64,000 nt of DNA from Emiliania huxleyi CCMP1516 (GCF_000372725.1 NW_005196830.1:349411-413410), one strand, 5' to 3'; numbered from the stretch's first letter, positions 1 to 15,148 are shown. Numbers and translations are program-made. Notes: a model not told the origin generated them from the letters alone.

Positions 1-811
1 GTGGAAGTGAGGCGGTGCAGCCGCCCACCGCACAGGATCTGCCAGTGTTGGTCGACGCCGGCCGGCGAGCGGCCAGTGCCCAGCTCAGCAGCCACTTTGG
101 CCCAATCCTTGACCCCGCTCTTCACCAGCGCGCGCAGCTTCGTCTCCTCGTCCTCTGACCATCGCGGCACCTTTGCGCCCGGCGCCCGCCTGAGGGTATG
201 GAAGCGGCGGTGCGAGATGCAGAGCCAAAACAGCGCGGACGCAGCACAGTGTGGCGTGTGCCCTAATCTAGTCGAGGGCGGGGCTGAGCGAGGGAGGAAT
301 CTGAGCCAGTCTGGGCCTGTAGCAGGCCCAGTGAGGCGGTGCGAGCGAGTGCAGCAGGGCTGGCACACCGTTTTTTCTTTGGCCGCGTGTCACACTCTCG
401 CGCCGTCGCCCCACCCGCGGTCTCTGCCGTCACCGCCGCAACCACGGCATCGGCCACCGCCGCCTGCGAGTTCTCGCCACCATTCTCTGCCGCTGCGCTG
501 CCACCCTGTGCTGCTGGTGGCCACAAAGACAGCGGCTGCACCCCGGACTGCTGCAGCGTATTGGTCGCGGCGGTCGCTCCCGAATGGTCGAGCGCAGCGA
601 CATGCGCCTCGGCGACGCTGGTCAGCTCCGAGCTTCCCTCAACCTTCACCACACAGGAAGCGATATCTCCGTTATGTACTGAGGCGGGAGCTGGCTCCAT
701 GTGCATGTATGTGTCAAGCCGCGCCAGCTGGGCCCCCCAAACTACCTTCGCGGGGCGTTTAGAGGAGTCTACGGATAAACACGTACGAGCAGTAACCGAT
801 ATCCCTTTCAT
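1..811 (-). CDS. Myb/SANT-like DNA-binding protein (partial, C-terminal part outside window)
   Basis: Read on the minus strand, 189 down to 1 encodes a SANT/Myb-like helix-turn-helix: W-S-E-D-E-E begins helix 1, then GVKDWAKVAAELGTGRSPAG and a conserved Trp in VDQHWQ. This is the single-repeat Myb type of protist transcription or chromatin proteins. An upstream open segment (811-263, possible starts at 811, 706 or 700) encodes an Ala/Glu-rich low-complexity region containing a basic RPKKKR stretch that could be a nuclear signal. A CTCAG acceptor precedes the Myb exon at 190; the matching donor was not fixed, so joining the two segments is inference. The Myb domain itself is clear; target and role are unknown. 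Confidence 0.6.
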
Positions 812-1177
812 CGGTTAGGAACTCCGGGTTTTGCATCTAGGGGACGACCCCGCCACGATTCAGACAGCGAAACCATCAAGTTTTCTCGCTGTACGCTGAG
901 CCAATTCGAGACGCCAGACGAGGGAGGAGGGTGGCGGGTGGGCCTCGTCTGATCACAAGAGAGTCTTTTTGATTTTGTTTCTGAAGTACGATTTTAGTTT
1001 GATTCGCCAACATGGACACATGGAGCGGCGGTGTGTGTCCGGTGAGCCCCGAGCCGGACACCATGCCGCATGCGGATAAAGCGCTACACTTAGTACCCTA
1101 CTCGTTCTGTCGTGCTGGACACCGCAGCACAGCCGCGGCTCACTCCCGAGACCAGCGCGCAGCGAGCCTGTGGATCT

Positions 1178-3382
<2,205 letters not shown>

Positions 3383-3665
3383 ACTGAGGCGCGCCAACAG
3401 CGAACAAACAAGAAAAGAATTTTGCAACCGCTGCCTCGCACAACACTGTGCAAGAAAAGATTGCGAGGTTTGGAGAATAAAACGCGGCGCCTGAGACTTG
3501 CAAGTCGCAGTCGATTGCGCCCTGGGTTTGCCGATTGTCTTCCGACGTGAGTGCGGCCTCCACACACACACACACATGCTGTCCAAAGAGTCATTCATCA
3601 AGGCCTCGTGCACCGTTTGGGGCGTCTACGCCGTCCAGATGTGCCTCCCCGCCCGCAGCCTCCTG

Positions 3666-3707
3666 CTACCCAACGCGGCCAAAGGATGTCCACCTCGAGA
3701 ACCTCGA
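3666..3707 (+). repeat. 42-bp conserved block, copy 1
   Basis: Sequence beginning CTACCCAACGCGGCCAAAGG recurs on the opposite strand at 11432-11473 with two mismatches over 42 bases. The second copy lies about 130 bp upstream of the IQ-protein start, in the same orientation as that gene, so a shared upstream element or a mobile fragment are both possible. Confidence 0.75.
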
Positions 3708-3789
3708 GCGATAACCTACCCACCACCCGCGCTTATACTTCGAGTGCGACCCCTTCTCCTCCTCCCCCTTCACTTGCGACATCCTCCTC

Positions 3790-4368
3790 CTCCCTAACCC
3801 TGACCCCCAGGCTCGCGACGCCTAAGATGCTCACCGAGTCCCACTTCCACGACGCGTCGACGCCCCTCTCGGCGAGCCAACTCCGAACCCCTGACACGCA
3901 GACGCGCAAGCAAGTGGACTGGCTCCACCGCGGTACTCTCATAGGTCTGGCTGACTCGCGCAACGTCCTGTTCCGCCTTTGCCGCTATCGCCGCCGGTGT
4001 GGATACTAGTGCAGTCTCTGGCAGCGCATGTATGTGGGAGCAAGTGATATCCCTTGCGGGTCCTCATCATGGCAACGCAATATCCGCTCATGCTTGCGCC
4101 CGACATCCTTAGTGCTCAAGCTCGAGACGGCAGAGGCGTACAAGATTGTCCTGCCGTGGATCGTCGCCACCGGCCTCCTCTACCCTTGGTCCGCAAAGCT
4201 GGGGCTCTTCTCTGAGGCAAGCAGCGACACGGCATTCCAGCTCGTATCGGCTGCATCTCGGTAGCTCTCAGGTGCTAACCCTAGGTCAAACCGAAGTACC
4301 CGATCCACTACGTACCCGAGACGCTATTCGTCATCCTCCCCGCGATGGGCCTGCTCGCCGGGATGTGA
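3790..4368 (+). CDS. Possible small membrane protein, exon structure unresolved
   Basis: Three open segments look coding but were not recognised: about 3800-4005 (contains KMLTESHFHDAS and DTQTRKQVDWLHRG), about 4108-4262 (contains ETAEAYKIVLPWIVATGLLY, a hydrophobic stretch) and about 4285-4368, which follows a CCTAG acceptor-like site and reads KPKYPIHYVPETLFVILPAM before a TGA. The hydrophobic runs suggest one or two membrane spans. Could be a small organellar membrane protein; no family assigned. The rest of 3400-3790 shows no convincing gene. Confidence 0.3.
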
Positions 4369-4465
4369 TGAGCTCGACAGCTCGGGTGCGACGGCTGCGA
4401 GGTAGGTGCAGATCTGTCTGTGTAGGGTAGCCGCCGACGGACCGGGGTAGCCGTGAACCGGCAGC

Positions 4466-4540
4466 AGCACTTGGAGCACTTGGACACTGCGGTTGCCTCA
4501 CACCCAGGGGGCCGCCGGGGAGCTAAGCGCACCCAGCGGG
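4466..4540 (+). repeat. AGCACTTGG element, copy 1
   Basis: AGCACTTGGAGCACTTGGA at 4466-4484 recurs at 46964-46982 and inverted at 53285-53304. Copies 1 and 2 also share a downstream GGGGAGCTAAG segment, so the unit is a longer degenerate element of about 80 bp. Confidence 0.65.
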
Positions 4541-6164
4541 CCAGATGCTCGGGATCCGGGCTACGAGCAAAAGAGCAAAGGAATCTTACTTTTTATGCGC
4601 TGCCAGCAGGTACGTGCGAAACAAACCCCCTAAACGGCTACTCGTCGCCCTGAATGGTTGCCCAGGTTACTCAGGACACCATCCCGGCGTGAACACGACG
4701 AACTGCCCTTCTCCGATGCACGCGCGGCACGCTCTGGGGGGAGGTGGGGGCCCCCGGAGGCACCGTGCGCCGCGCCGCAGTGCGGAAACGGGGCTCCGGC
4801 TCTACTAGTCTCTACTAGCACCGACTTCCCGATTAAGCTAGGTTAATCAGAGGGCAGATTTGGAGAGATCTCGAGGAGTACACACAGATAGACCCTCCAA
4901 TCATGAGAAACCTCCAACCTGATCGGTCGTACTGACCGCCGACAGATCACTCCAGACAGGAGACAGCAGACAGGCCGACGTCTGCACGCGGCCGGCCGGG
5001 CGAGAGGCTTGACACGATCCGACCCTGCGACCCTGACGCTGCTGCTCTAGCTATCAGACATGCGCTGCTGACTGCTGCCACAATGTGCGACCGGTGCTGG
5101 CCCACTTGGCGGCCTTCCCGGTCAGTGGTGAGGCGCAGTTCAGAGCTGTCGATGGCGCGATGCCGCACTGGTCCCACATTGGTGACACGAGACCACCACG
5201 TTTGCCGGTCCAAGGGAGAGGCACTGGCGCTGTCCTGAGAAAGTGCATGGTCCCTCTTGACTGCCCATGCGCGCGAGGCTGTGTAGGCATAGCCTCGAGA
5301 GTGCCAGCAGCCAGTCGCCGAGGCAGTTTGTGACGCGCATTGCGTCAGAAGCGTGCACGCGCTGGAAGGACACCTTCCTACTGGCCGTACGATCAGGTCG
5401 TCACTGAATGCTTGATACTAAGGCCGCGAGCTATGCAGGTGGTCAATTGTGCAGCAGGGCACGGTCAGCAGCGCCGACAGGCTGTCGCAAGGCGTGATAG
5501 CATGGCCGCAAGTACGGCGAATTCCTTGAAAACAAGTAAAAAATCGCGCAAAAAAGAAAAAAAATCCCGAAAAAATCGGCGCCTGCGGCGGGCCGTGGGA
5601 CCCCATCTCCCCCCCGCATGGATACCCTCTAGGGCCCCCGCCTCCCCCCAGAGGCGGCACGCGCCACGGCGCGGCACGTGCCGCCGTCTTTGTTTGAAGT
5701 AAAAAGTCGAATCAGAGCGGTGTCGGCGTTGTCCTGAGTTTTCTCCTTCGGACCGCCCAACCGGGACCGCTCCGGGACGCACGCCGGCGAAGCACCATCA
5801 AGCTGCTGTACGGCCGCGGTATCGCCTCCCCTGGCTTAGCTAGACTGAGATATATTGTGCACAAGGTTGGCCTCTACAATATATACACTGACACTCTACC
5901 TCCCAGAGCTCGTCCCGGTCCGCCACGGCCATCCTTGGCCTCCGGAGGGCCCCCGGCCGCGGCGCGGTGCGGCGGCGTCACAAATCCGACCACAGAGCAC
6001 CGGGACGCGGTCGGGCGATCTGAGGTCCAACTAGGCGTATGCATTGCCCATCCATGGCTATCACCTGGACCCATCAACAGGCGCCTGCGGCGCCGTGGTC
6101 ACGAGGTGTTGTTCACACCTGGGCAAGCATACATGCAGCACTAGCCCAAACCCAGTTTCCAACG
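4541..6164. other. Intergenic stretch with no recognisable gene
   Basis: Nothing convincing on either strand. Visible features are an A-rich run at about 5530-5575 followed by C-rich blocks at 5600-5660. Open frames here have no family resemblance and arginine/proline-rich shadow composition. Confidence 0.5.
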
Positions 6165-7697
<1,533 letters not shown>

Positions 7698-8250
7698 GCC
7701 GCCTGTCGCGGGTAGCCTACATGTATATAGGTTACACATGCAGTTGCACAATCACACATCGACAGCTTACGTTACACACTGATCACTGCGTACGGGTGTA
7801 GAGCTCGAGAGCCGAGAGACGAAAAAGGCGAATAACGAGAATGACTCGCCCGTGAGCGAAGATCAAACTTACTACGAACACACCTCGCGTCACCTCCGCC
7901 CATAGGCCATACGAGATACGACGCGGCTATTTTATCGCAACCTCGCACAGTCGACAGTCCTCACACATCACACTCGCGTGTCACGACACACCCGACACGC
8001 AGATCGCAGTTGGTCACTAGTTGGTCGAATCACGCAAGGCGCGGGGCAGGGCCAGGGTGTGCGCAGTAGTCTGTAGAGAGGCACAGCTCTCCGCGCGGCG
8101 GCGCGGACGGTGCCTGTGGTGGGGAGCGGGAACGCACCGGACAGCCCAATCTCTCTCGCCAGAGTCGGGTGTCCCGACTCGGCCCTCATCCATACGTTGC
8201 CCGATCCACTCCTCACGCTCACATCGATGTCACGAGCGCGTCTCGGCCGC
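7698..8250. other. Intergenic, no gene seen
   Basis: Separates the 3' ends of two convergent genes. No RNA gene or conserved ORF noticed. A short CTCG tetranucleotide run sits just beyond, at about 8262-8287. Confidence 0.5.
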
Positions 8251-11200
8251 TCACGGCTCGTACTCTCGCTCGCTCGCTCGCTCGCTCGGGCGACGCCCGC
8301 CTGCCCGCCCGCCAGCGGCCGCAGATGGCCTGCTGTTGGTGTTGGTATGGCTGTCGGTGGGGATGCGGTCGATGGCAGAGCTGCCCCAGCTCGTCCTCTG
8401 CGCCCCGCTCTTGCGCCCGCTCTTGGGCCCGGGACACCGCTTCTTCATGCCCGCGCGCAAGGCCGCCTTCTGCTCGCGGCTAGCGCGGAAGCCTGCCTGG
8501 ATCCTCAGCGCGCTGTCGTGCAGCGCCTGCTGCTGCTGCTGCTGCTGCTGCTGCGCGCGCTCGTCCACCTCCCTCCTCTCCGCCTCTGGGGGGGCGGGGG
8601 AGGCGCCGGGGAAGGCGACCAGGCTGCGGAAGCGCGCGGCGATCTTGCCCAAGTTGTCGACGGAGAGCCTTTGCGCCGGCCACGCGGAGCGGTACTTGTC
8701 GAAGGCGAACGCGTAGTTGCCGACGGTCTTGTTCATCCTGAAGTCCTTGATGTCGCCCACACCCCGCATCTCTGCCTCGATCTCGGCGTTGAGCGAGTCG
8801 CGGGTGACGGCCCCTCCGCCCGGCAGTTGGAAGCAGTAGTCTCGCGGCAGCAGGTGCCGCCAGCAAGCGGCACCCGCGGCCAGCGGCCCGGCGCCGCAGT
8901 ACTCACTCGCGCCGAGCATGACCTTGCCGAGGGAGGATGGACGGGGGAGGGGCGGGTGTGGGCGGGTCGTGTGCGGACGTCTCCTCACGGCGTGTCTCTT
9001 CATGCGGCGCCGTCCCTTCCCCTCGAGGGAGAGGTGCTGCGGGGAGGTGCTGCGGGGAGAGGACTGACTCGTCACAGGCCTGAGTTGAGGAGTGGCACTA
9101 GGGTACTAGGGTACTAGGAGCAGCGGTTCACCTCGAGGAAGGAGTGGTGCTGCGGGCAGAGGAAAGCGACGGCGGCGAGCCGCAGCAGCGGCATCTCCTC
9201 GGCCGGCACGCCCAAGTAGCGCGCGATGGTCAGGATCTGGAAGGTGGTGCCGCTCGACGAGGCGCGCAGCGGGAGGCCGGCCGCCTATTCACAGCTAGAG
9301 GTGGGTGAAGAGACGCTGTTCACAGTAGAGGCGCGCAGCGGGAGGCCGGCCGCCTATTCACAGCTAGAGGTGGGTGAAGAGACGCTGTTCACAGTAGAGG
9401 CGCGCAGCGGGAGGCGAAGAGCACGCCGCAGCCGCGCACGCCAGCTCACACCCGTCGACGATGTCCCACCGCACGTCGCCAGAGAACCTGCTCACAGATG
9501 CCAGGTGTGAAGAGACCGCGCCGCTCGGGGAGGTGCCGCCGCCCACGTCGCCCGAGAGAGCACCACGGCATCGCGTCTGCGTCCGCGGCGGCGGCGGGGG
9601 CGGCGGCGCGCAGCCGCGAGGTGAAGGAGAACTCCGCCACGGACAGGCCCATGTCGAGTGCGGCGAGGGTGTCTGGCGGTGAAGGGGGGGGAAGGGGGGG
9701 GGGTGTATGAATGTGCGCGAGTCTCGCGTGGGCTCCTCTGCAGTTCATTTGGCCGCGCGCCCTCGTGCACGCGTGCTGCGTTGCGCTGCGACTCCTCCGT
9801 CGCGAGCGTGCGAAACTCGAGCTGCCGCGCCTGAGGAGGACATGTCTCAGACATGTCATGGACGTGTCGTGGACGCAAGCTCGCGAAACTCTCGAGCTGC
9901 CGCGCCGTCCACCGCTCCTGCTTGACAAACCACTTGCCTGCGCGCACGCGACGGCACGGACGCGTCATGGACTGCTCTGTCTCACCGCCCCCCCCCCCCC
10001 CCCTCTCTTCCGAAAAGCACGCGTGCCCCACAAGCCGTCGACGTTCGGCGTGAGCGCTCGCCGCTCGCAGTAGAAGGTAAAGTCGATGCCGAGGAAGCGG
10101 GCGAGCGCCTCCTCCTCTCCGCCAGCGACGCCCCACCCCTCCTCTTTCGCGTCGATCGCCTGCCGGGGATCCGACGGGGCCTTCTCAGGGACGGAGCTCC
10201 AGCCGCCAACGCCACCGCCAGCCGCCTCGAGCGCCGCCAGCAGCAGACCCTCCAGGTTGCACAGCACGCCCACCTGAGCACGGCACAACGAGGCTGCTCA
10301 CTGCTGCCGCCAGGCTGCCTGCCAACAGCGCCTCCAGGCAGAGCTCGCCCACCTGAGAGCTTTGAACACCATTTGTTCGCTGTTCATTCACCACGCCTCC
10401 ACGCTGCAGAGCACAGCCCACCTGCAGCACACAGCGTGCCGACCGATCGTGTGGGACGTGTCCTCGCCCCCCCCCCCCTCCTGCGCGTGACGCCGCGCGC
10501 ACCTTCTCGCGCAGCCGGTCCTCCGTCTTGTCGGCGAGCAGATCCCGCACCTGAGAGGCGCCCCGTGTGTGGCGTGGAAGGGAGTGGAAGCGCTGTGTGT
10601 GTGTGTGTGTGTGGGTGGGTGGGTGGGTGGGTGGGGGGGTGGGGGGGGGGGTAGGCTCAACACCGCGTCGGGGTCGGACCCGAAGGCGGCGAACCCGCCG
10701 GCGTAGTCGCTGGTGCTGAAGGTCTTGAGGACAAAGGCGTCGACGGCCGCCGCGAGCGCCTCTGGATCGCCGCCGCTGTCCTCGTGCTCGCGCGTCGCGA
10801 TGGCGCGAACAAAGGCCACGGCACGGTCCACGAGGCCGTTCACGACGTGCGTCACGCCGCTGTTATCGTACGCGACCGAGGCCACGACAAGCTCGAATAT
10901 CTGCGACGCCTCGGTGTACTCGCGCCTCGCCTCCCGCGCCACATACTCGGCCAGCTCGTCCGAGCAGCCAGTTCCGACAACCTCCGCGATGACTGTTCTC
11001 GAGAGGGGCAGCGGCAAAATCTCGCACTGGCCTGCCGTTATCGGGGCCCAGCAACCGCTCTCCGAATCTGTGCGGCAGCTTGCGCGGCTTGCGGTGAGAA
11101 GCGCCCGCAGACGAGTAGAGTTCCGCCGCCGCACGTGGCTCTGCATCACGATCGTGGCGGCTACGGTCGCGGCCGCCGTGTGCTCTTCCTCGCAATATCC

Positions 11201-11302
11201 GAGGCTGCTGTCTTGTGACGGCGAGATGCGGACCGTCCCGGCCTGTTCGTCCTTGTCCCGCTGATCGTCCTTGTCCCGTACGCGGCTTGACGAGCAACCC
11301 AT
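8251..11302 (-). CDS. IQ-motif protein with N-terminal myristoylation/palmitoylation signal
   Basis: Multi-exon gene of unknown function. Start chosen at 11302 because it gives MGCSSSR, a classic N-myristoylation plus palmitoylation signature that would hold the protein on a membrane; the frame is open further upstream. Exon 1 (11302-10664) and exon 2 (10550-10503) are clear; later coding pieces are recognisable at about 10272-10075 (GIDFTFYC), 9675-9620 (TLAALDMGLSVAEFSFTSRL), 9480-9425, 9235-9135 (LTIARYLGVPAEEMPLLRLA) and 8920 to 8251. The last piece contains nine consecutive Gln and an IQ-type calmodulin-binding motif, ALRIQAGFRASREQKAALRA. A second degenerate IQ-like stretch may lie in exon 1. 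Exon joins between 10503 and 8920 are not resolved. Calmodulin binding is inferred from the IQ motif. Confidence 0.6.
8527..8555. repeat. CTG/CAG run coding for polyglutamine
   Basis: Nine CTG triplets on the plus strand, read on the minus strand as nine Gln just before the IQ motif. Confidence 0.9.
9259..9414. repeat. 69-bp tandem minisatellite
   Basis: Two exact 69-bp units (9259-9327 and 9328-9396) and an 18-bp partial third, lying between coding segments of the IQ gene, probably intronic. Confidence 0.92.
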
Positions 11303-11431
11303 GCTGGAGAAGTGGAAGGCAAATTCGGCGCCGACGTTGGACGCTGTTCCTGGTACTGTGCCGTACGAAAGTGTGTACAAGTGTGAACAGCAGCTCCTGA
11401 CCGGAGGAATGTATTCTTCACAACAAAATCT

Positions 11432-11473
11432 GTCGAGGTTCTCGAGGGGGATATCCTTTGGCCGCGTTGGGTA
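11432..11473 (-). repeat. 42-bp conserved block, copy 2
   Basis: Inverted match of 3666-3707 with two mismatches, about 130 bp upstream of the IQ-protein start codon and in the sense of that gene. Confidence 0.75.
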
Positions 11474-11914
11474 GCGAGGATTGGTGTGACGCGTTCCACG
11501 CAGGCGTGTTTTCTGACGGCCGACCGTCAGTGCACGGAGAGTTGCCCCTTCTCCGACTGCCCCGGCTAGTTCCCGAGGTCGTCGGGTGTGACCCCTGCGT
11601 CCCCCGAGACCTAGCGCGGGTGGGTTGGAGGGGGCTCGCTGCGAGGAAGGGCGGTGTAAGAAGCCGATCCCCGTACTGAGTAGTCCGCCCCACTCCTTCC
11701 CATCGGGCCGCAGACGCGGCCACGCCTCGCAGATTCGTTTCTCGCGCCTGGGTCAGGCGCGCGGGGCATCCCGGCGCCAGCCTAACGCAAAGCCGCAGCA
11801 GCACGCGTCGTTGTAGACAAAAACACCAAAAAAGCGAACGCCGATGACGCAGTGCCCACTTGCCGGAGGAGGTGGTGGCTATGACTTTGGACCTTTGCGA
11901 GAGCTGGCGAGCGG

Positions 11915-12175
11915 AGCAAGAGCGGTGTAGGCGCGTCCACGCGGCGCAGCGGCTCTCCCGCGACCACAGCCCCTCCCGCAGCCGCAGCCGTAGCCGCAGC
12001 CCCAACTCGCGCCGCTCTTGTAGTGTCGGGTAGTGACCAGGGGTGAGGGGACGGAGATTGAAGATCCCTCCCACCAAGATCGTGCAGGGCGGGAACACAT
12101 GCACATGCACATGCACATGCACATGTCATGTTGTTGCACATGTTGTGCATGTGCATGTGCATGTGCATGTTCCTA
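11915..12175 (+). repeat. Dispersed repeat family R2, copy 1, with ACATGC hairpin tail
   Basis: The block running GGCGCAGCGGCTCTCCCGCG through CCAAGATCGTGCAGGGCGGG recurs in the same orientation at 17037-17245, diverged but clearly homologous. It ends in a run of ACATGC units followed by the complementary GCATGT run (12096-12171), which can fold into a long hairpin. No ORF is shared between copies, so it looks like a non-autonomous element. Confidence 0.7.
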
Positions 12176-12179
12176 AATC

Positions 12180-12692
12180 CCATCTCGTCTCAGAGGGTTG
12201 ACCGTTTTTTATTAATTTATTTATTTGTATCAACCTAGTTTCTTTTATTTTTTGCCCCGGTTGTGCTGTCGCAGTGTCCCGATCTGCTTATCTCCACATG
12301 CGCACCACATGGGCGGCGAGACCACGCTTCGCACTTGCGTCATTTGCTTCTCCAACGCCTCCCTTAGCAAAATGCAAGAATTTTTGGCGATTTGAAGAAA
12401 AACGTGGTTTTTGTGTTGCTGGCGAGAAAGAGTGCGACACATCTAGCCGTAAGGAAAACACACACACCAACTCCAAGAGTCAAATATCTCGTGAATCTCT
12501 GGGCGCCAGGAACTAGGATCCTCCGGCTCGCTCGGCACTCGCCGACTCGGGTCTCAACGCGTCGAGCTTTGAGGGCCCGGCACATCTTCTACAGTCGTAA
12601 CATGGCACGCCACTCTGCTCGATCCCTGCACCCTGCCATAAACCGTGAGACATGGAGAAGTGCTCGGTTGGCTACCAGGCGTCGTGTGCAGC
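12180..12692. other. AT-richer intergenic segment, no gene seen
   Basis: Contains T/A-rich stretches at 12200-12255 and 12365-12410 that stand out from the GC-rich surroundings. Likely the 3' flank of the minus-strand TIR gene. No conserved product recognised on either strand. Confidence 0.5.
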
Positions 12693-14660
12693 CTAGACAC
12701 GCGACGCCTCGACAACAGACGCGGAAGTCTCCGGCAAAGAGGCCTCCGTTAGTGATGACTCGGCCTCAACCGACGTCACGGCCTTGCGGGACAACATCGA
12801 CGACAGACTGCGGCGGATCGACACAGAATCTTGTGCCCGCTGGATTGCGCCAATCGCCTTCGCCAGCAGAGAGAGCGACACCTATCGTGCCCGAGGGTGA
12901 TGGCGCGGCTTGACATCGAGCGACTTTGCAGGGCCCGTGAGGAGTGTGAGTGCGAGTGGATGCCGAGTGCTGGCCGCGCCTGACGGTGCAGCCCCGAAAA
13001 GCAGGCGATGGCGAGGTCGCGGTAGAGGCCGGCCGCGATGAGCTCCTGTGATGGGGGGGCAAGGATAAGCTCGCTCCTGCGGGCTATTATGTACAAGGAT
13101 GAGGTCGATTCCTGCGGCGTCGTCTCAAAAAAACGTGAAAATGGGACGCCTCCGCGCTCCGTGTCGTTCTCGTGGGCCATGACGATTGGCAGCCGCGCCT
13201 CCCGCACTTGCTTGACCTGCTCCGCGAGACGATCGTCTGACCAGCTCTCCTCGCACAGGTACAGCAGCATGTGGGTCGCCCGCTCTGGCATCTCCGCGGC
13301 ATTGTCGACAGCGACGCCAGGGAAGGACGCGGCAAGCTCGTTCGCCATGCGCCGCGCGCCTTGGTTGGCGGGCGAGGCCCAAAGGACCACCTGAGGACGC
13401 TTTCAGACGTGTGTCTGAGGAATGGACTCGGAGTTTCCTTTTCAGTGGAAGCCCTTTTGCCTGCTTCGCGAACACGAGATTCTGACCCTGCACCTCGCCA
13501 GGGATGGTGAGCGGGAGCGACCGTAGGCCAGCGTAGGTCGGAGTTTGCACTAGCAGCGCCTGCGCGAAGAGAGGGGTTTGATGCTTCCCCGCAGGCGTGG
13601 GCGCAATGACGGCTTCGCGCGCCTCGGAGATCATCTTGAGGGAGACGAGTTGGAACTCCTCGATACGCATCCACACGACGAGTGGGAAAAGTTGGTCGAA
13701 GACGGCCGGCTGGAGTTCCGCAGGGCACTCGGCTCGCAGCTCCTGCAGGCGGCGGGGCTGCCTGGATGAGCGCGCTTGCGGCGGGGCGGGAGTGGACCCT
13801 CGCCGATAAGATGACGCCTCAATCGAGCCGCCGCCCTTGGCTGGGTCGGCCTCTTGCACGAGGATGATTGGCTTGCCCTTCTCGAGCGACGAGCGGATCT
13901 CGCGCAGGCAGTTCTTGCTCCGAAAGTATCCCTTGGACAGGAAAAAGAGGATGACCTGCGAGCGGCCAATGTAGCTCTCCAGCGCGCCGATATCCTCAAG
14001 GTCGTCCACGTCAAGGAAAACTTTGATGCCGGGCAGAAGCTGCTGCAGCTCGTTCTTGATCACCGCGACAGCGTCTTGACCAGTTGACCATATGTGGCTG
14101 TTGAAGAGGTGCCACGTCATGCCTTTCCCGAGCATCAGCTCGGGGGCCTGCTTGGTCGTCACGAGCCGAATCGTGGGGACCTTGGCGACGCGGCGGGCGG
14201 CGACGACAGCGCCGACAAGGAAGATGACGAGAGCAGCGCCGATGAGCACCGTCATCGGGATGACGATGGTCGCGTCGTCTGGCCAGCCCAGAATGAGCTG
14301 TGCTTTCTTCTTTGAGAGCTCCTCTTCGATTGCGTCGAACAGAGTCGTCCAGCTCGCACCAAGGAACACGAGTAGCAGCACAAGGTTGGTGGCCTGCCCA
14401 GCCGGGCGTGTGTTATGGGGAGCGTTTGGGGCGTAAACGGGGAGAAGAATGGGCGGGGCGGGTTGGGCGAAGGGGGGGGGGGGAGATGGGTAGGATGGGC
14501 GACGGAGGTGGTTCACCACAGCGAGGATGTCGTCCTCGATCCTCTTGAAGGGCGTTGCGACAGCAATGCTCCCGTCAACAGGAGCCACCCATTCAGCGGC
14601 TCGTTCCACTGTGGCTCGCTCGAAGGCTGGCCGCGCGCTGCCAAGTGGCTCCCTCAACAA
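12693..14660 (-). CDS. Membrane protein with two TIR-like domains
   Basis: Exons: (5' end unclear)-14517, 14393-13818, 13742-13494, 13390-13112, 13045-12980, 12881-12693. Exon 2 begins with a hydrophobic stretch (NLVLLLVFLGASWTTLF), then a second span (IPMTVLIGAALVIFLVGAVV) and a basic border, then a TIR fold: FNSHIWSTGQDAV, KVFLDVDDLEDIGALESYI, VILFFLSKGYFRSKNCLREI. The Glu after CLR is at the position of the catalytic Glu of NAD-cleaving TIR domains. A second, weaker TIR-like unit (VVLWASPANQGARRMANELA, ATHMLLYLCEESWSDDRLAE) forms the C-terminal half. TIR domains act in immune or stress signalling or as NADases; which applies is unknown. The 5' end runs toward a repeat insertion at 14779, so a truncated start is possible. 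The join 13112/13045 would use a GA donor; reading through adds 22 residues. Confidence 0.72.
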
Positions 14661-14808
14661 GTACAAGTAGAAGGGCGACCTTCTCCAAGTCGTCAACGCG
14701 CCCGGCGGCTCCGGCAAGACTTTAGCCTTGGCCACCCTCCTTGCGGAGCAGGAGGAGATCCGCTCTCGGTCGACAACGTGGCAGCTAGTCGAGGGACTCG
14801 GTAGTTGT
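14650..14808 (+). pseudogene. Fragment of a P-loop NTPase/helicase-like protein
   Basis: On the plus strand one frame reads KGDLLQVVNAPGGSGKTLAL followed by a helical stretch, a good Walker A motif as in helicase-type NTPases. It is preceded by a stop, has no Walker B and runs directly into the 370-bp repeat that starts at 14779. It overlaps the 5' part of the minus-strand TIR gene. Best read as a relic of a mobile-element or host helicase gene. Confidence 0.45.
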
Positions 14809-15148
14809 GACCCCCCTGAGTGAGGACAGGAGAGAGAGAGCTTTTGTGGTGTTGGTGTACGCAATAACGGGAACAGGGTAGTCGTTCTCTCCATCTCCCC
14901 TTCTAGCTCTTAGCATGAGCTGCGCCCTGTGTCCGACCCCTTTTGCGCAGCAACACCTTAAACTTTTAGGCCCTCCAAATTCGGGTCGGAGCGTAGCGGA
15001 GTGGGCCCCGAGTTTGAAAAGGGCGACGGACGCTTGCGTCCTAGCCTCCAACAACGCCTCCCCGGCGCAGAGGGGCCCCCGGAGGGATGCACAACCGCTC
15101 CACGCCACGCCGCTTGCGGCGGTCCTCTTCCCAGCTCCGCTGAGGGCC
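14779..15148 (+). repeat. 370-bp dispersed repeat R1, copy 1
   Basis: Starts TGGCAGCTAGTCGAGGGACT and ends GCTCCGCTGAGGGCC. An inverted copy at 55195-55564 is nearly identical over the whole length; the two copies diverge at once outside these limits. One frame is open through both copies (begins MSCALCPTPFAQQHLKLLGP), but this may only reflect their recent common origin. Confidence 0.9.

Noticed and set aside
9985-10005. C run and other homopolymers as regulatory elements
   Set aside because: Simple homopolymers are common across the window and show no positional pattern.
14779-15148. R1 open frame as a real gene
   Set aside because: Conserved between copies only because the whole 370 bp is near-identical; no family resemblance.
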